Part shown: positions 44,306-52,251 of the stretch, one piece after another | Position numbering within the stretch: position 1 is the stretch's first letter | How the letters are laid out: each line of letters begins with the position of its first letter | Source: Pigmentiphaga sp. NML080357 | GTDB lineage: Bacteria > Pseudomonadota > Gammaproteobacteria > Burkholderiales > Burkholderiaceae_B | DNA length: 64,000 bases | Reading direction: 5' to 3' | NCBI RefSeq assembly: GCF_002188465.1 | Contig: NZ_NINW01000041.1 | Location: 173,332 to 237,331, forward strand | Notes under the pieces: model-generated | Database searches by the model: none | Told to the model about the DNA's origin: nothing | What the model saw: the letters and a program-made list of their open reading frames with translations, nothing else | Translations under genes and position numbers: made by a program

Positions 44306-45220
44306 TCAGAAGAACTGCTCGACGTCCACCTCGCGATCGAGCAGGCCAGCCCCGCGCAGCACGGCCGCCCAGCTCCGGTACATGGCCTTGACCGCGGGAT
44401 CGTCCATGCCGAAAGGGTGGAACAGCGTGGTGTCGAATCCGATTTCGCGCAGCAGCGCCGAGTCCTGCCCGGTATGCCGGGCCATCGCGTCGAGCGCGGC
44501 GGACGGGTCGCGGTAGACCGCGTCCACCGCCTCGGCCAGCGCCTCGGCTGTGGCGGCGAACAGCGCCGGATTACGCGCGTAGGCCTCGCGGGTCGTCCAC
44601 CAGTTCGACACCAGCGAAGGATTGCCCGTGCTCGCCATCGCCAGCGACCCTTCCCCCAGCACCTCGTCCACGGCATAGCCGAGCCCGCGGCGCAGCATGA
44701 TCGTGACCAGGGGTTCGACGCAGACGGCGACGTCGATCTCGCCCGCGGCGAGCGCATCGGGCATCTTGTGGAAAGGCATCGGCACCCACTGCACGCTGGA
44801 AACATCGATGCCGTGGCGATTGAACAGATAAAGCGGCGCGGAATGGGTGATGCCTCCATCCAGCGCGAAGGCGGCCAGGCGCTTGCCTTCGAAATCGCCA
44901 GGCCGCGCGATGCTCACGTCCTTGCGCGCGATGATGTTCATGAAGTCGGCATTGCGGCCCCCGTAGCTGCCGCGCAGGGCCGCGGTGGCGACGAAGCGCG
45001 AGGCCAGGCCGAAGCGCTCGCGCGCCATGATCGTAAGCGTGGGGCCGGAGAAGGTGAGATCCATGCGATCGGCGCGCATGTCCTCGATGGCCTGCACCGC
45101 GGTGCGCTGGACGAAGACGGGTTCGATGCCTCGCTTGGCGAACAGCCCCGCGTCGATGGCGGTGAACAGGGGGACCAGTCCCATCATGGGATCGGGATGG
45201 GCATCGATTCTGAGTTCCAT
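44306..45220 (-). CDS. Second NMT1-like substrate-binding protein, without signal peptide
   Basis: A 304-residue protein with the periplasmic-binding fold pattern (LVPLFTAIDAGLFAKRGIEPVF, then MDLTFSGPTLTIMA and EIDVAVCVEPLVTIML). The N-terminus goes straight into the first beta-strand (MELRIDAHPDPMMG) with no signal sequence, and no better upstream start is present. It may be a cytoplasmic binding protein or an enzyme of the same fold. It is the first gene of the operon, 60 bases before the exported receptor gene, and lies directly downstream of a long palindrome at 45244-45283. Confidence 0.8.
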   Translation of the reverse strand: MELRIDAHPDPMMGLVPLFTAIDAGLFAKRGIEPVFVQRTAVQAIEDMRADRMDLTFSGPTLTIMARERFGLASRFVATAALRGSYGGRNADFMNIIARKDVSIARPGDFEGKRLAAFALDGGITHSAPLYLFNRHGIDVSSVQWVPMPFHKMPDALAAGEIDVAVCVEPLVTIMLRRGLGYAVDEVLGEGSLAMASTGNPSLVSNWWTTREAYARNPALFAATAEALAEAVDAVYRDPSAALDAMARHTGQDSALLREIGFDTTLFHPFGMDDPAVKAMYRSWAAVLRGAGLLDREVDVEQFF

Positions 45221-45243
45221 GGCGCTCCAGCCGCGTGAGAGGT

Positions 45244-45283
45244 CATCGCAATTTACATGACTTTATCATGCAAATTTGCGATG
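45244..45283. promoter_or_regulatory. 40-bp composite palindrome upstream of the ABC operon
   Basis: Outer arms CATCGCAA (45244-45251) and TTGCGATG (45276-45283) and inner arms CATGA (45256-45260) and TCATG (45266-45270) share one centre. The first base is 24 bases upstream of the operon's first start codon. The size and nested symmetry suggest two regulator dimers or one tetramer. No regulator gene lies beside it. Confidence 0.5.
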
Positions 45284-45370
45284 TCAATCGGTAGTCGCGG
45301 CCGGCAGCGCTAGGGTTCGTTGGGAGTTTCGGTTCTTGACACGGTCTTGTGCGATGCGCCGGGGCCGGGC

Positions 45371-45404
45371 GGCCGGTGGGGCGGGCCGCCCCGCTCCACC
45401 GGCC
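45371..45404. terminator. Strong GC hairpin between ABC operon promoter and ndh
   Basis: GGCCGGTGG and CCACCGGCC arms enclose a further GC-rich stem. No T-run follows on either strand, so it may act with Rho, stabilise a 3' end, or be a repeat. It lies about 40 bases beyond the 3' end of ndh. Confidence 0.3.
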
Positions 45405-45442
45405 AAGGACGGATCAAAGCCCCCCGCAATTGAGGACACTTT

Positions 45443-46747
45443 CTAGTGCAGCTTCACGCGTGGCTGCGAACGACGGCTCAACAGCCGGCTCAGGGAACGC
45501 AGGCTCGCGCCCCACCAGCCCAGCACCGCGGCATAGTGCGACCAATGCGTGCCGGCATACATCATGCGGGCGATCCAACCCTCGACCAGCAGCTTGCGGC
45601 CGGAGAGGTTGCCCATCAGGCTGCCGACGCCTTCGGCATGCCCGATCGATACCAGCGAACCGAAGTCGCGGAAGCGGAAGGGTTGCGCCGGAGGCGTTTC
45701 GCCCCGTATGCGGGCCGACAGGATAGGCGCCAGATAGGAAGCCTGCTGGTGAGCCGCCTGCGCGCGGGCGGGAACCGTCTTGCCGGTCTCGCGCCAGGGC
45801 GCCGCGGCGCAATCGCCGATGGCATAGATGGCCGGATCGGCGGTGCGCAAGGTCTCGTCCACCTTGATCTGCTGCATGCCGTTCAACTCGAGGCCCAGCC
45901 TGCCCATGAGCGCCGGCGCCTTGATGCCCGCGGCCCAGACGCACAAATCGGCATCGAACACCTTGTCCTGGGCCACCACGCTATGGGGCGTGACTTGCGA
46001 GACGCGGCAGTCCGCCACGACCTGCACGCCCCGCTCCACCAGAAGCGCCTCGGCCGCCCGCGCCACCCGCTCGGGCAGCGGCCCCAATATGCGGGGGCCG
46101 CCTTCGATGAGCGTGATGCGGAGCTTATCGGGGGTCATGCCCGGCAGCCCATAGGCGGAAATCGTGCGGCCCGCCTCGTGCAGCTCGGCGGCGAGCTCGA
46201 CGCCGGTGGCCCCGCCGCCGACGATCACCACGTTCACCACGCCGGGCGTGGCCACGTCGGTACCCGCCGAGGCGCGCGCCATGGCCTTGAGCAGTTCGAG
46301 CCGGAAGCGCTCGGCGGCGTCGGTGGTATCCAGCGAAATCGCGTATTGCTCGGCGCCCGGCGTATTGAAGAAATTGCCCAGGCTGCCGATCGCCAGCACC
46401 AGCGTGTCGTAGGGAACGCCACGCTCGGGGAGGATGAGCCCGCCGTCGGCATCGCTCAAGGCTGCCACCCGTACCTCGCGGGCCTGGCGATCGACCTCGG
46501 TGATTTCTCCCAGCACGAAGCGAAAGCCATTGTCGTGCGCGAGCATCGCATACGACAGTCCATCGCGATGGATGTCCACCGTGCCGGCGGCGACTTCGTG
46601 CAGCGACGGCTTCCAGATATGGAACGGCGTCGCATCGACGAGCGTCACGTGGTCAGGCCCATGGCGCCGCCCCAGGCGAACCGCCAGTTCGAGTCCTCCC
46701 GCGCCGCCGCCGGCGATCACGATGCGATGCAATGCCCCTGACTTCAT
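45443..46747 (-). CDS. ndh: Type II NADH dehydrogenase-like FAD oxidoreductase
   Basis: A 434-residue two-dinucleotide-fold flavoprotein: the FAD site is IVIAGGGAGGLELAVRLG at the N-terminus and the NADH site is VVIVGGGATGVELAAEL about residue 178; ADPAIYAIGDCAA closes the FAD domain. The C-terminal tail (SLRSLSRLLSRRSQ) is amphipathic and basic, fitting peripheral membrane attachment. It passes electrons from NADH to quinone without pumping protons. It lies 99 bases downstream of pmbA on the same strand. Confidence 0.9.
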   Translation of the reverse strand: MKSGALHRIVIAGGGAGGLELAVRLGRRHGPDHVTLVDATPFHIWKPSLHEVAAGTVDIHRDGLSYAMLAHDNGFRFVLGEITEVDRQAREVRVAALSDADGGLILPERGVPYDTLVLAIGSLGNFFNTPGAEQYAISLDTTDAAERFRLELLKAMARASAGTDVATPGVVNVVIVGGGATGVELAAELHEAGRTISAYGLPGMTPDKLRITLIEGGPRILGPLPERVARAAEALLVERGVQVVADCRVSQVTPHSVVAQDKVFDADLCVWAAGIKAPALMGRLGLELNGMQQIKVDETLRTADPAIYAIGDCAAAPWRETGKTVPARAQAAHQQASYLAPILSARIRGETPPAQPFRFRDFGSLVSIGHAEGVGSLMGNLSGRKLLVEGWIARMMYAGTHWSHYAAVLGWWGASLRSLSRLLSRRSQPRVKLH

Positions 46748-46846
46748 GGATGCTCCCCGATGGCCGGCGCACGGGCGCCGGGCCGGCCCCGTGCCGGCAA
46801 CGTTTCCCCAGCAGCCGGCGTGCCCGCCGCCGGCCGGACATCCAGA

Positions 46847-48238
46847 CTAGAGCCCGGCGATCGACATTTCGGGCAGCAGGATGGAGCCGGTCGTTTTCGT
46901 GCCGCGGGTAAGCGTATCCGCCCCCACCGCGACCACGCTGCCGAACATGTCCCGCAGGTTGCCGGCGATGGTGATTTCCTGCACGGCGTGCTGGATTTCG
47001 CCGTTTTCCACCCAGTACCCGAACGCGCCGCGGGAATAATCTCCGGTCACGTAGTTGATGCCCTGTCCGATCAGCTCGGTCACGAGCAGGCCGGTGCCGA
47101 GCTTGCGCAGCATGGCGCGGAAGTCGTCCGAAGGACGCGTCAGGCGCGAGGTCAAGGCCAGGTTGTGCGATCCGCCGGCATTGCCGGTGGTGGCCATGCC
47201 GAGCTTGCGCGCGGTATAGCTCGACAGGAAATAGCCCTGGATCGTGCCGGCGTCGACCACTTTGCGGGCTTGCGTGCGCACGCCTTCGTCGTCGAACGCG
47301 GCGCTGCCCTGCGCGCCCTTGATGCCCGGATCCTCGAGGACATCGATGTGGCCGGGAAATACCTGGCGCCCCAGGCTATCGACCAGGAAGCTCGATTTGC
47401 GATAAAGCGCGCCGCCGCTCAGGGCTTGCGTGAGCGAACCCAGCAGGCCGCAGGCCAGGGGCGCCTCGAACAGCACGGGATACTTGCCCGTGCGGATGCG
47501 CCGGGCAGACAGGCGCGAGAGCGCCCGCTCGGCGGCATAGCGGCCGACCCGGACCGGATCGGCGAGCTTGGCCCAGTTGCGGTCGCTGGTGTACCAGTCG
47601 TCGCGTTGCATGTTGTCGCCGCGTCCGGCGATGGGGGAGACCGAGAGCGAGTGCCGCGAATAGGGATAGCCGTTCAGGAAGCCGCGCGTGTTGCCCATCA
47701 CGAAGTGGCCTTCGTATGACGACACCGATGCGCCGTCCGAGTTGGCGATGCGCTTGTCGGTGGAAAGCGCGGCATGCTCGGCTTGCAGCGCCAGTTCCGC
47801 CGCGGCCTCGGCCGAGAGATCCCAGGGATGGTAGAGATCCAGGTCGGGGAACTCGGTCGCCAGCAGCTCGGCATCGGGCAGGCCGGCGGCGGGATCCTCG
47901 GCGGTATGGCGGGCGATGTGGTAGGCCGCCTGCACGGTGTCGCGTACCGCCTGGTCCGAGAAGTCGGACGTGGAAGCCGAACCGCGGCGCTGGCCCACGT
48001 ATACGGTGATGTCCAGCGAGCGGTCACGGGTCTGTTCCACGGTCTCCAGCGATCCGCGCCGCACCGAGACGGCCAGCCCCCGGCTCTCGGACACTTCGGC
48101 CGCGGCATCGGTGGCGCCCGCCCGCTTCGACTCCTCCAGCACCCGCTCGATCAATCGGCGGAACGCGGCCTGGTCGGTGGCGAGCGAGGAACGGGCCGGG
48201 GTAGAGGAGGACTTCTTGCGAGATGAGGAAATGGCCAT
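46847..48238 (-). CDS. pmbA: Metalloprotease PmbA (TldE)
   Basis: A 463-residue PmbA/TldE, the non-metal-binding partner of TldD. It has the shared N-terminal fold and the C-terminal glycine-rich segment (GNAGGSHNLAL) but no HExxxH, as expected for TldE. Its partner tldD is at 16792. It is divergent from darP with a 208-base hairpin-rich gap. Confidence 0.93.
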   Translation of the reverse strand: MAISSSRKKSSSTPARSSLATDQAAFRRLIERVLEESKRAGATDAAAEVSESRGLAVSVRRGSLETVEQTRDRSLDITVYVGQRRGSASTSDFSDQAVRDTVQAAYHIARHTAEDPAAGLPDAELLATEFPDLDLYHPWDLSAEAAAELALQAEHAALSTDKRIANSDGASVSSYEGHFVMGNTRGFLNGYPYSRHSLSVSPIAGRGDNMQRDDWYTSDRNWAKLADPVRVGRYAAERALSRLSARRIRTGKYPVLFEAPLACGLLGSLTQALSGGALYRKSSFLVDSLGRQVFPGHIDVLEDPGIKGAQGSAAFDDEGVRTQARKVVDAGTIQGYFLSSYTARKLGMATTGNAGGSHNLALTSRLTRPSDDFRAMLRKLGTGLLVTELIGQGINYVTGDYSRGAFGYWVENGEIQHAVQEITIAGNLRDMFGSVVAVGADTLTRGTKTTGSILLPEMSIAGL

Positions 48239-48316
48239 GGGTATCTTTGGGAAGAATGCGGAGCCCGGGGGGCGGCTAGGCTTTATGATAATGGATCCCC
48301 CCTACGCGCTTACGCG

Positions 48317-48350
48317 CGCCCCCCCAGGGGGGCGGGACCGGCGGAGCCGG
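48317..48350. repeat. Hairpin-rich intergenic repeat between pmbA and darP
   Basis: CGCCCCCC (48317-48324) and GGGGGGCG (48327-48334) form a tight stem, followed by CCGGC-GGA-GCCGG (48338-48350). Runs of this kind recur between genes in Bordetella and Achromobacter genomes; I see one copy here. It probably belongs to a dispersed intergenic repeat family rather than a terminator, since both flanking genes point away. Confidence 0.4.
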
Positions 48351-48446
48351 ATCCGCTGTGCCCTGGATCCGTGGAGGGGTTCTTGGCGCGGGGCGCCGGG
48401 TTCTTGCGTGATCCGGGGTGGCCCTCATGGATAGCTAATTATTTTT

Positions 48447-49067
48447 ATGTCTCGTTCCAAACATTTCGCTTCGCCTTCGATGGTCGGTCACGATGCCGGC
48501 GACGAGGGCGATCAACGGGCGCCCAGCAAGTCCCAGCTCAAGCGGCAGATGACGGCGCTGCAGGAACTGGGGGAGCGCCTGGTGGGGTTGCCCGACAGCA
48601 AGCTTCGGCAGTTGCCGCTGGCCGAGCGGCTGTACGACGCGGTGCGGGAGGCCCAGCGCATTACTTCGCACGAGGGCAAGCGCCGGCAGCTCCAGTACGT
48701 GGGCAAGCTGATGCGCGAGGCGCACGTCGAGCCGATCCAGGCCATGCTGGCCGAGTGGGACGGCGAGTCGATGGAGCAGGTGGCGGCCTTCCATCAACTC
48801 GAGTTGTGGCGCGATCGCCTTCTTGGCGACGACGAGCACTTCACCGCCTTCATGAACCTGTACCCGCACGCCGAGGCCCAGCCCCTGCGGGCATTGATAC
48901 GGGCGGCGCGCAAGGAACAGGCGGCCAACGCCGCGCTCCTGCCCGGCCGCGAGCCGCAGCGCAAGCACTACCGCGCGCTGTTCCAGGAAATCAAGCGGCT
49001 GCAGGCCGCAGCCAACGCCGAGCCGGCGCCCAGCGCCGGAGACGACGCGGACGACGACAAACGCTGA
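48447..49067 (+). CDS. darP: Ribosome biogenesis factor DarP (YjgA/DUF615)
   Basis: A 206-residue, highly charged helical protein with the DUF615 core SKSQLKRQMTALQELGERL and THEGKRRQLQYVGKLMR-type segment (here SHEGKRRQLQYVGKLMR). In E. coli DarP associates with late 50S precursors and helps 23S rRNA peptidyl-transferase centre folding. It is followed after 27 bases by mog, and a pmbA-darP-mog order is common in beta-proteobacteria. Confidence 0.94.
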   Translation: MSRSKHFASPSMVGHDAGDEGDQRAPSKSQLKRQMTALQELGERLVGLPDSKLRQLPLAERLYDAVREAQRITSHEGKRRQLQYVGKLMREAHVEPIQAMLAEWDGESMEQVAAFHQLELWRDRLLGDDEHFTAFMNLYPHAEAQPLRALIRAARKEQAANAALLPGREPQRKHYRALFQEIKRLQAAANAEPAPSAGDDADDDKR

Positions 49068-49094
49068 CACGCAGCCTCACCTCTTCTTCCAGCC

Positions 49095-49739
49095 ATGACG
49101 ACTCCCGCCAAGCGCCTCGTGCGCAATCATCCCGACGAACTGCTGTGCGGCCTGGTGTCCATCAGCGATCGCGCCTCCAAGGGCGTCTATGCCGACGAAG
49201 GCATACCCGCGCTCAGGACCTGGCTCGACGGCGCGCTGCGGACGCCGGTGCGCTACACCGAGCGGCTGATCGCCGATGACGCGGACACGATTTCGGCCAC
49301 GCTGGTCGAGCTCTGCGACGAACTCGGCTGCGACCTCATCCTGACCACGGGCGGAACGGGCCCGGCGCGGCGCGACGTCACGCCGGAGGCCACGCTGGCG
49401 GTCGCGACCAAGGAAATGCCCGGGTTCGGCGAGCAGATGCGCCAGATCTCGCTGCGTTTCGTGCCGACGGCCATCCTGTCGCGCCAGGTCGCCGTAATAC
49501 GCGAGCGCGGCGCCTCGGCGGCGGACGGCGCCTCGCTGATCATCAACCTGCCCGGCCAGCCCAAGGCCATCCGGGAGACCCTCGAAGGCCTGCGGGAAGC
49601 CGACGGCACGCTCGCGGTGCCAGGGATCTTCGCGGCGGTGCCCTATTGCATCCAGCTCATCGAAGGCCCGTACGTCGAGACCCACGACGCGGTATGCAAG
49701 GCGTTCCGGCCCAAGGCCGCGATCCGCGCCGCCTCGTGA
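49095..49739 (+). CDS. mog: Molybdopterin adenylyltransferase Mog
   Basis: A 214-residue MogA: it adenylates molybdopterin before molybdenum insertion. Landmarks are LVSISDRASKGVYADEGIPA and TTGGTGPARRDVTPEAT, the latter binding the pterin phosphate. It is in line with darP and followed after 32 bases by an esterase gene. Together with moaC at 38667 it shows an active Mo-cofactor pathway. Confidence 0.95.
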   Translation: MTTPAKRLVRNHPDELLCGLVSISDRASKGVYADEGIPALRTWLDGALRTPVRYTERLIADDADTISATLVELCDELGCDLILTTGGTGPARRDVTPEATLAVATKEMPGFGEQMRQISLRFVPTAILSRQVAVIRERGASAADGASLIINLPGQPKAIRETLEGLREADGTLAVPGIFAAVPYCIQLIEGPYVETHDAVCKAFRPKAAIRAAS

Positions 49740-49771
49740 CGCGCGACGCCATCGATCCCGGAGAAAATCCC

Positions 49772-50443
49772 ATGACCGACATCCTGCTCGATTGCGTTGA
49801 AGCCGAAACCGGCCCCCAGCCTACGCGTGCCGTCATCTGGCTCCACGGCCTGGGCGCCGACGGCCACGACTTCGAACCCATCGTGCCCGAACTGGACCTG
49901 CGCGGCCTGCCGCCGGTCCGCTTCGTCTTTCCGCACGCCACCGTGCAGCCCGTGACCATCAATGGCGGCATGGCCATGCGCGCGTGGTACGACATCGTCG
50001 CGAGCGACCTGGTCCGGCGCGAGGACGAAGCCGGCATACGGGCCTCCCAGCGCCACGTCGAACGCCTCATCGCGCGCGAGAACCAGCGAGGCATTCCGAG
50101 CGAGCACATCGTGCTGGCGGGATTCTCGCAAGGCTGCGCGATGACCCTGCACACCGGCCTGCGCCATCCCGAGAAACTGGCCGGCCTCGTCGCCCTGTCG
50201 GGCTATCTGCCGCTGGCGGCGAGCTTTGTCGCCGAGCGCCATCCGGCCAACGCCGACACGCCCATCTTCATGGGCCACGGCACGGCCGATCCCATCGTCG
50301 CGCCGGAGCGGGCGACCGCCTCGCGCGATGCGCTGCGGCAGCTCGGCTACGACGTGGAATGGCATGCCTACCCGATGCCGCACTCGGTCTGCGCGCCGGA
50401 GCTGGCGGACATATCGGCATTCCTGCGCAAGACGCTGGCTTGA
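49772..50443 (+). CDS. Phospholipase/carboxylesterase-family alpha/beta-hydrolase
   Basis: A 223-residue serine esterase similar to EstB-type carboxylesterases and acyl-protein thioesterases. The triad is visible: Ser in GFSQGCAMT, Asp in HGTADPIV and His in PMPHSV. The oxyanion region is IWLHGLGADGHDF. GGAG lies upstream of the ATG. It is probably co-transcribed with mog. A 32-codon reading frame begins within its stop (TGATG). Confidence 0.9.
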   Translation: MTDILLDCVEAETGPQPTRAVIWLHGLGADGHDFEPIVPELDLRGLPPVRFVFPHATVQPVTINGGMAMRAWYDIVASDLVRREDEAGIRASQRHVERLIARENQRGIPSEHIVLAGFSQGCAMTLHTGLRHPEKLAGLVALSGYLPLAASFVAERHPANADTPIFMGHGTADPIVAPERATASRDALRQLGYDVEWHAYPMPHSVCAPELADISAFLRKTLA

Positions 50444-50560
50444 TGCCGATCAAGACATACCGCCCCAAGATGTGGTGTACTTCACGAGTCAACGAAAACG
50501 CCCGCGACACCGCACCGGCGTTCGAGCGGTCATCTTCGTGATCTTCAAGGAGAAAACGCC

Positions 50561-51055
50561 ATGTTCAAGAAAATCCTGATCCCCACCGATGGCTCGCCGC
50601 TGTCCGCCCAGGCCGCGAACGCCGGCGTGAGCTTCGCGCGTTCGGTGAATGCGGAGATCGTGGCCCTGCACGTCACGCAGCCCTTCGCCGCCACGATAGG
50701 CTTCGACGGCATGGCCGCCGCCTATGCGATCACCGATGACGCCTATGAAAAGGCCTCGGCCGAGCAAGCCGCCAAATATCTCGACGCGGTCACCAGCCGC
50801 GCCGACACGGCCGGCGTGAAAAGCACCGCGCTGTCCGTCTCCAACTTCAACGTGGCCGACGGCATCGTGCAGGCCGCCGCCGAGACCGGCTGCGACCTGA
50901 TCTTCATCGGCAGCCACGGCCGCAGCGGCCTGTCGCGCCTGCTGCTGGGCAGCGTCACCGCCAAGGTGCTGTCCCTGGCCCACGTGGCGGTGCTGGTCTA
51001 CCGCGTCAAGGAAGAAAAGAAGAAAGAAAAAGAAAAGGAAAAGACCGAGGGCTAA
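50561..51055 (+). CDS. Universal stress protein (UspA family)
   Basis: A 164-residue Usp with the ATP-binding loop GSHGRSGLSRLLLGSVT typical of nucleotide-binding members, and an N-terminal KILIPTDGSPLS strand. The C-terminus ends in a lysine/glutamate-rich tail (KEEKKKEKEKEK), which is longer and more charged than usual. AAGGAG precedes the ATG. No neighbour suggests a specific stress. Confidence 0.93.
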   Translation: MFKKILIPTDGSPLSAQAANAGVSFARSVNAEIVALHVTQPFAATIGFDGMAAAYAITDDAYEKASAEQAAKYLDAVTSRADTAGVKSTALSVSNFNVADGIVQAAAETGCDLIFIGSHGRSGLSRLLLGSVTAKVLSLAHVAVLVYRVKEEKKKEKEKEKTEG

Positions 51056-51186
51056 GCCTGCCGCCAGGCCCGGGGGAAAGCGGCGCGTCTCTCCCGGGCA
51101 GCCCGCGGGCCCGGCCGGGCCGGATCCGCTGCTCCCCCTTGCCCCTGCCGCCGGCCCGAACGGCGCCTCTCCAATCAGCCGGCCCC

Positions 51187-52113
51187 TCAGCGCTCGCCGG
51201 CCTGTTCCTTGACCACTTCCCGCAGGCAATCCAGCGCGACCTCCACCGCCGCCGGCCGCAATGCGTCATTGCGCCAGTACATTGCCACCGAACCGAATCC
51301 CGACAGCCGCAGCGGCACGATGCGCACGGCATTCATGTGCACCAGCCTGACGGCCGCGCGATGCGAGGCCACGCCTATCATGTCGCTATGAGCCAGCAGC
51401 GTGACGTTCAGCGTGGCGGAATTCGACTCCACATAATCGGCGGGCAGGTCTCGGCCCGCGGATGCCAGCGCGGAGTCCAGCGCAGTGCGTATCGGCGTGC
51501 CCCTGGGCCACAGGATCCAGCGATGGCGCAGCACGTCGTCCCAGGTCGCCTCGGGCCGTTCGAACAGCGGGTGGTGCGGGCGGGCGACGAAGTGTATGGG
51601 CTCCAGGTACAGCGCTTCGGAACGTATCGCGGGATCATGCAGTTCCGGCGCCGATCGACCGACCACGATGTCGAGATCGCCCCGCGCCAACTGCTCGATG
51701 AGCTGGTCCATGGTGCTTTCCACCATCCGTATGCGCGCCTGGGGCATGCGCTTGAGCAGCGCCAGCATGGCGAGCGGCACGGTGTCCGGCGCCGATGCCC
51801 CCGACGTGCCGATCAGCACCTGGCCGCTCCCGCCCGCGCGCATGGCTTCCATGTCGCTTTGCGCACGGTCCAGCTGGACCTCGATGCGCTTGGCGTGGGC
51901 GATGAGCGCCTCGCCATAGGGAGTCGGCCGCAGGCCGCGCGCATGGCGCTCGAAAAGCGGCAGGCCGATGTCGTCCTCCAGTTCCCGCAGCCATTTGGAC
52001 AAGGCGGGCTGCGTGGTATTGAGCGCGGCGGCCGAATGGCTGATGTTGCGGGTCTGGGCAAGGCTGAGCAGCATCTGGAGGTTGCGCAGCCGCAGGCGGT
52101 GGGTCCAATCCAT
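51187..52113 (-). CDS. LysR-family transcriptional regulator
   Basis: A LysR-type regulator of about 308 residues, with the N-terminal helix-turn-helix (NISHSAAALNTTQPALSKWL) and effector domain (VLIGTSGASAPDTV onward). It resembles the GbpR/CbbR-like group with an extended N-terminus. I place the start at 52113 (MDWTHRL); an ATG at 52134 is also open but falls inside the palindrome at 52130-52151. It is divergent from a Bug gene 139 bases away and is expected to control it and itself. Confidence 0.88.
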   Translation of the reverse strand: MDWTHRLRLRNLQMLLSLAQTRNISHSAAALNTTQPALSKWLRELEDDIGLPLFERHARGLRPTPYGEALIAHAKRIEVQLDRAQSDMEAMRAGGSGQVLIGTSGASAPDTVPLAMLALLKRMPQARIRMVESTMDQLIEQLARGDLDIVVGRSAPELHDPAIRSEALYLEPIHFVARPHHPLFERPEATWDDVLRHRWILWPRGTPIRTALDSALASAGRDLPADYVESNSATLNVTLLAHSDMIGVASHRAAVRLVHMNAVRIVPLRLSGFGSVAMYWRNDALRPAAVEVALDCLREVVKEQAGER

Positions 52114-52129
52114 GGCGGGGCGAGAAGTT

Positions 52130-52151
52130 ACCATACTCAAAATAGTATGGT
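52130..52151. promoter_or_regulatory. ACCATACT-N6-AGTATGGT palindrome between lysR and a Bug gene
   Basis: Perfect 8-base arms flank CAAAAT. It lies about 17 bases upstream of the lysR start and 100 upstream of the Bug start, the position of a LysR autoregulatory site. The arm AGTATGGT recurs at 7596-7603, and the TACTCAAA part recurs at 13345. Confidence 0.55.
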
Positions 52152-52251
52152 TGAGAACAAAAATTCATTTTTCACAGCATATCTTTTTCCGCATACTGCC
52201 AGAAGAAAGCAACCTTACATGTCCGGCCCTGCCGGCCGTCCCGGAGACATC

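Noticed and set aside
43223..45238. A 671-codon plus-strand frame antisense to the two substrate-binding genes.
   Set aside because: Arg/His-rich shadow with no domains; the minus strand carries clear binding-protein sequences.
45420..45442. Sequence resembling the end of an insertion sequence near GAGGACACTTTCTAG.
   Set aside because: No partner inverted repeat, target duplication or transposase fragment is visible.
48239..48446. Terminator between pmbA and darP.
   Set aside because: Both genes point away from the gap and there is no T-run; an intergenic repeat fits better.
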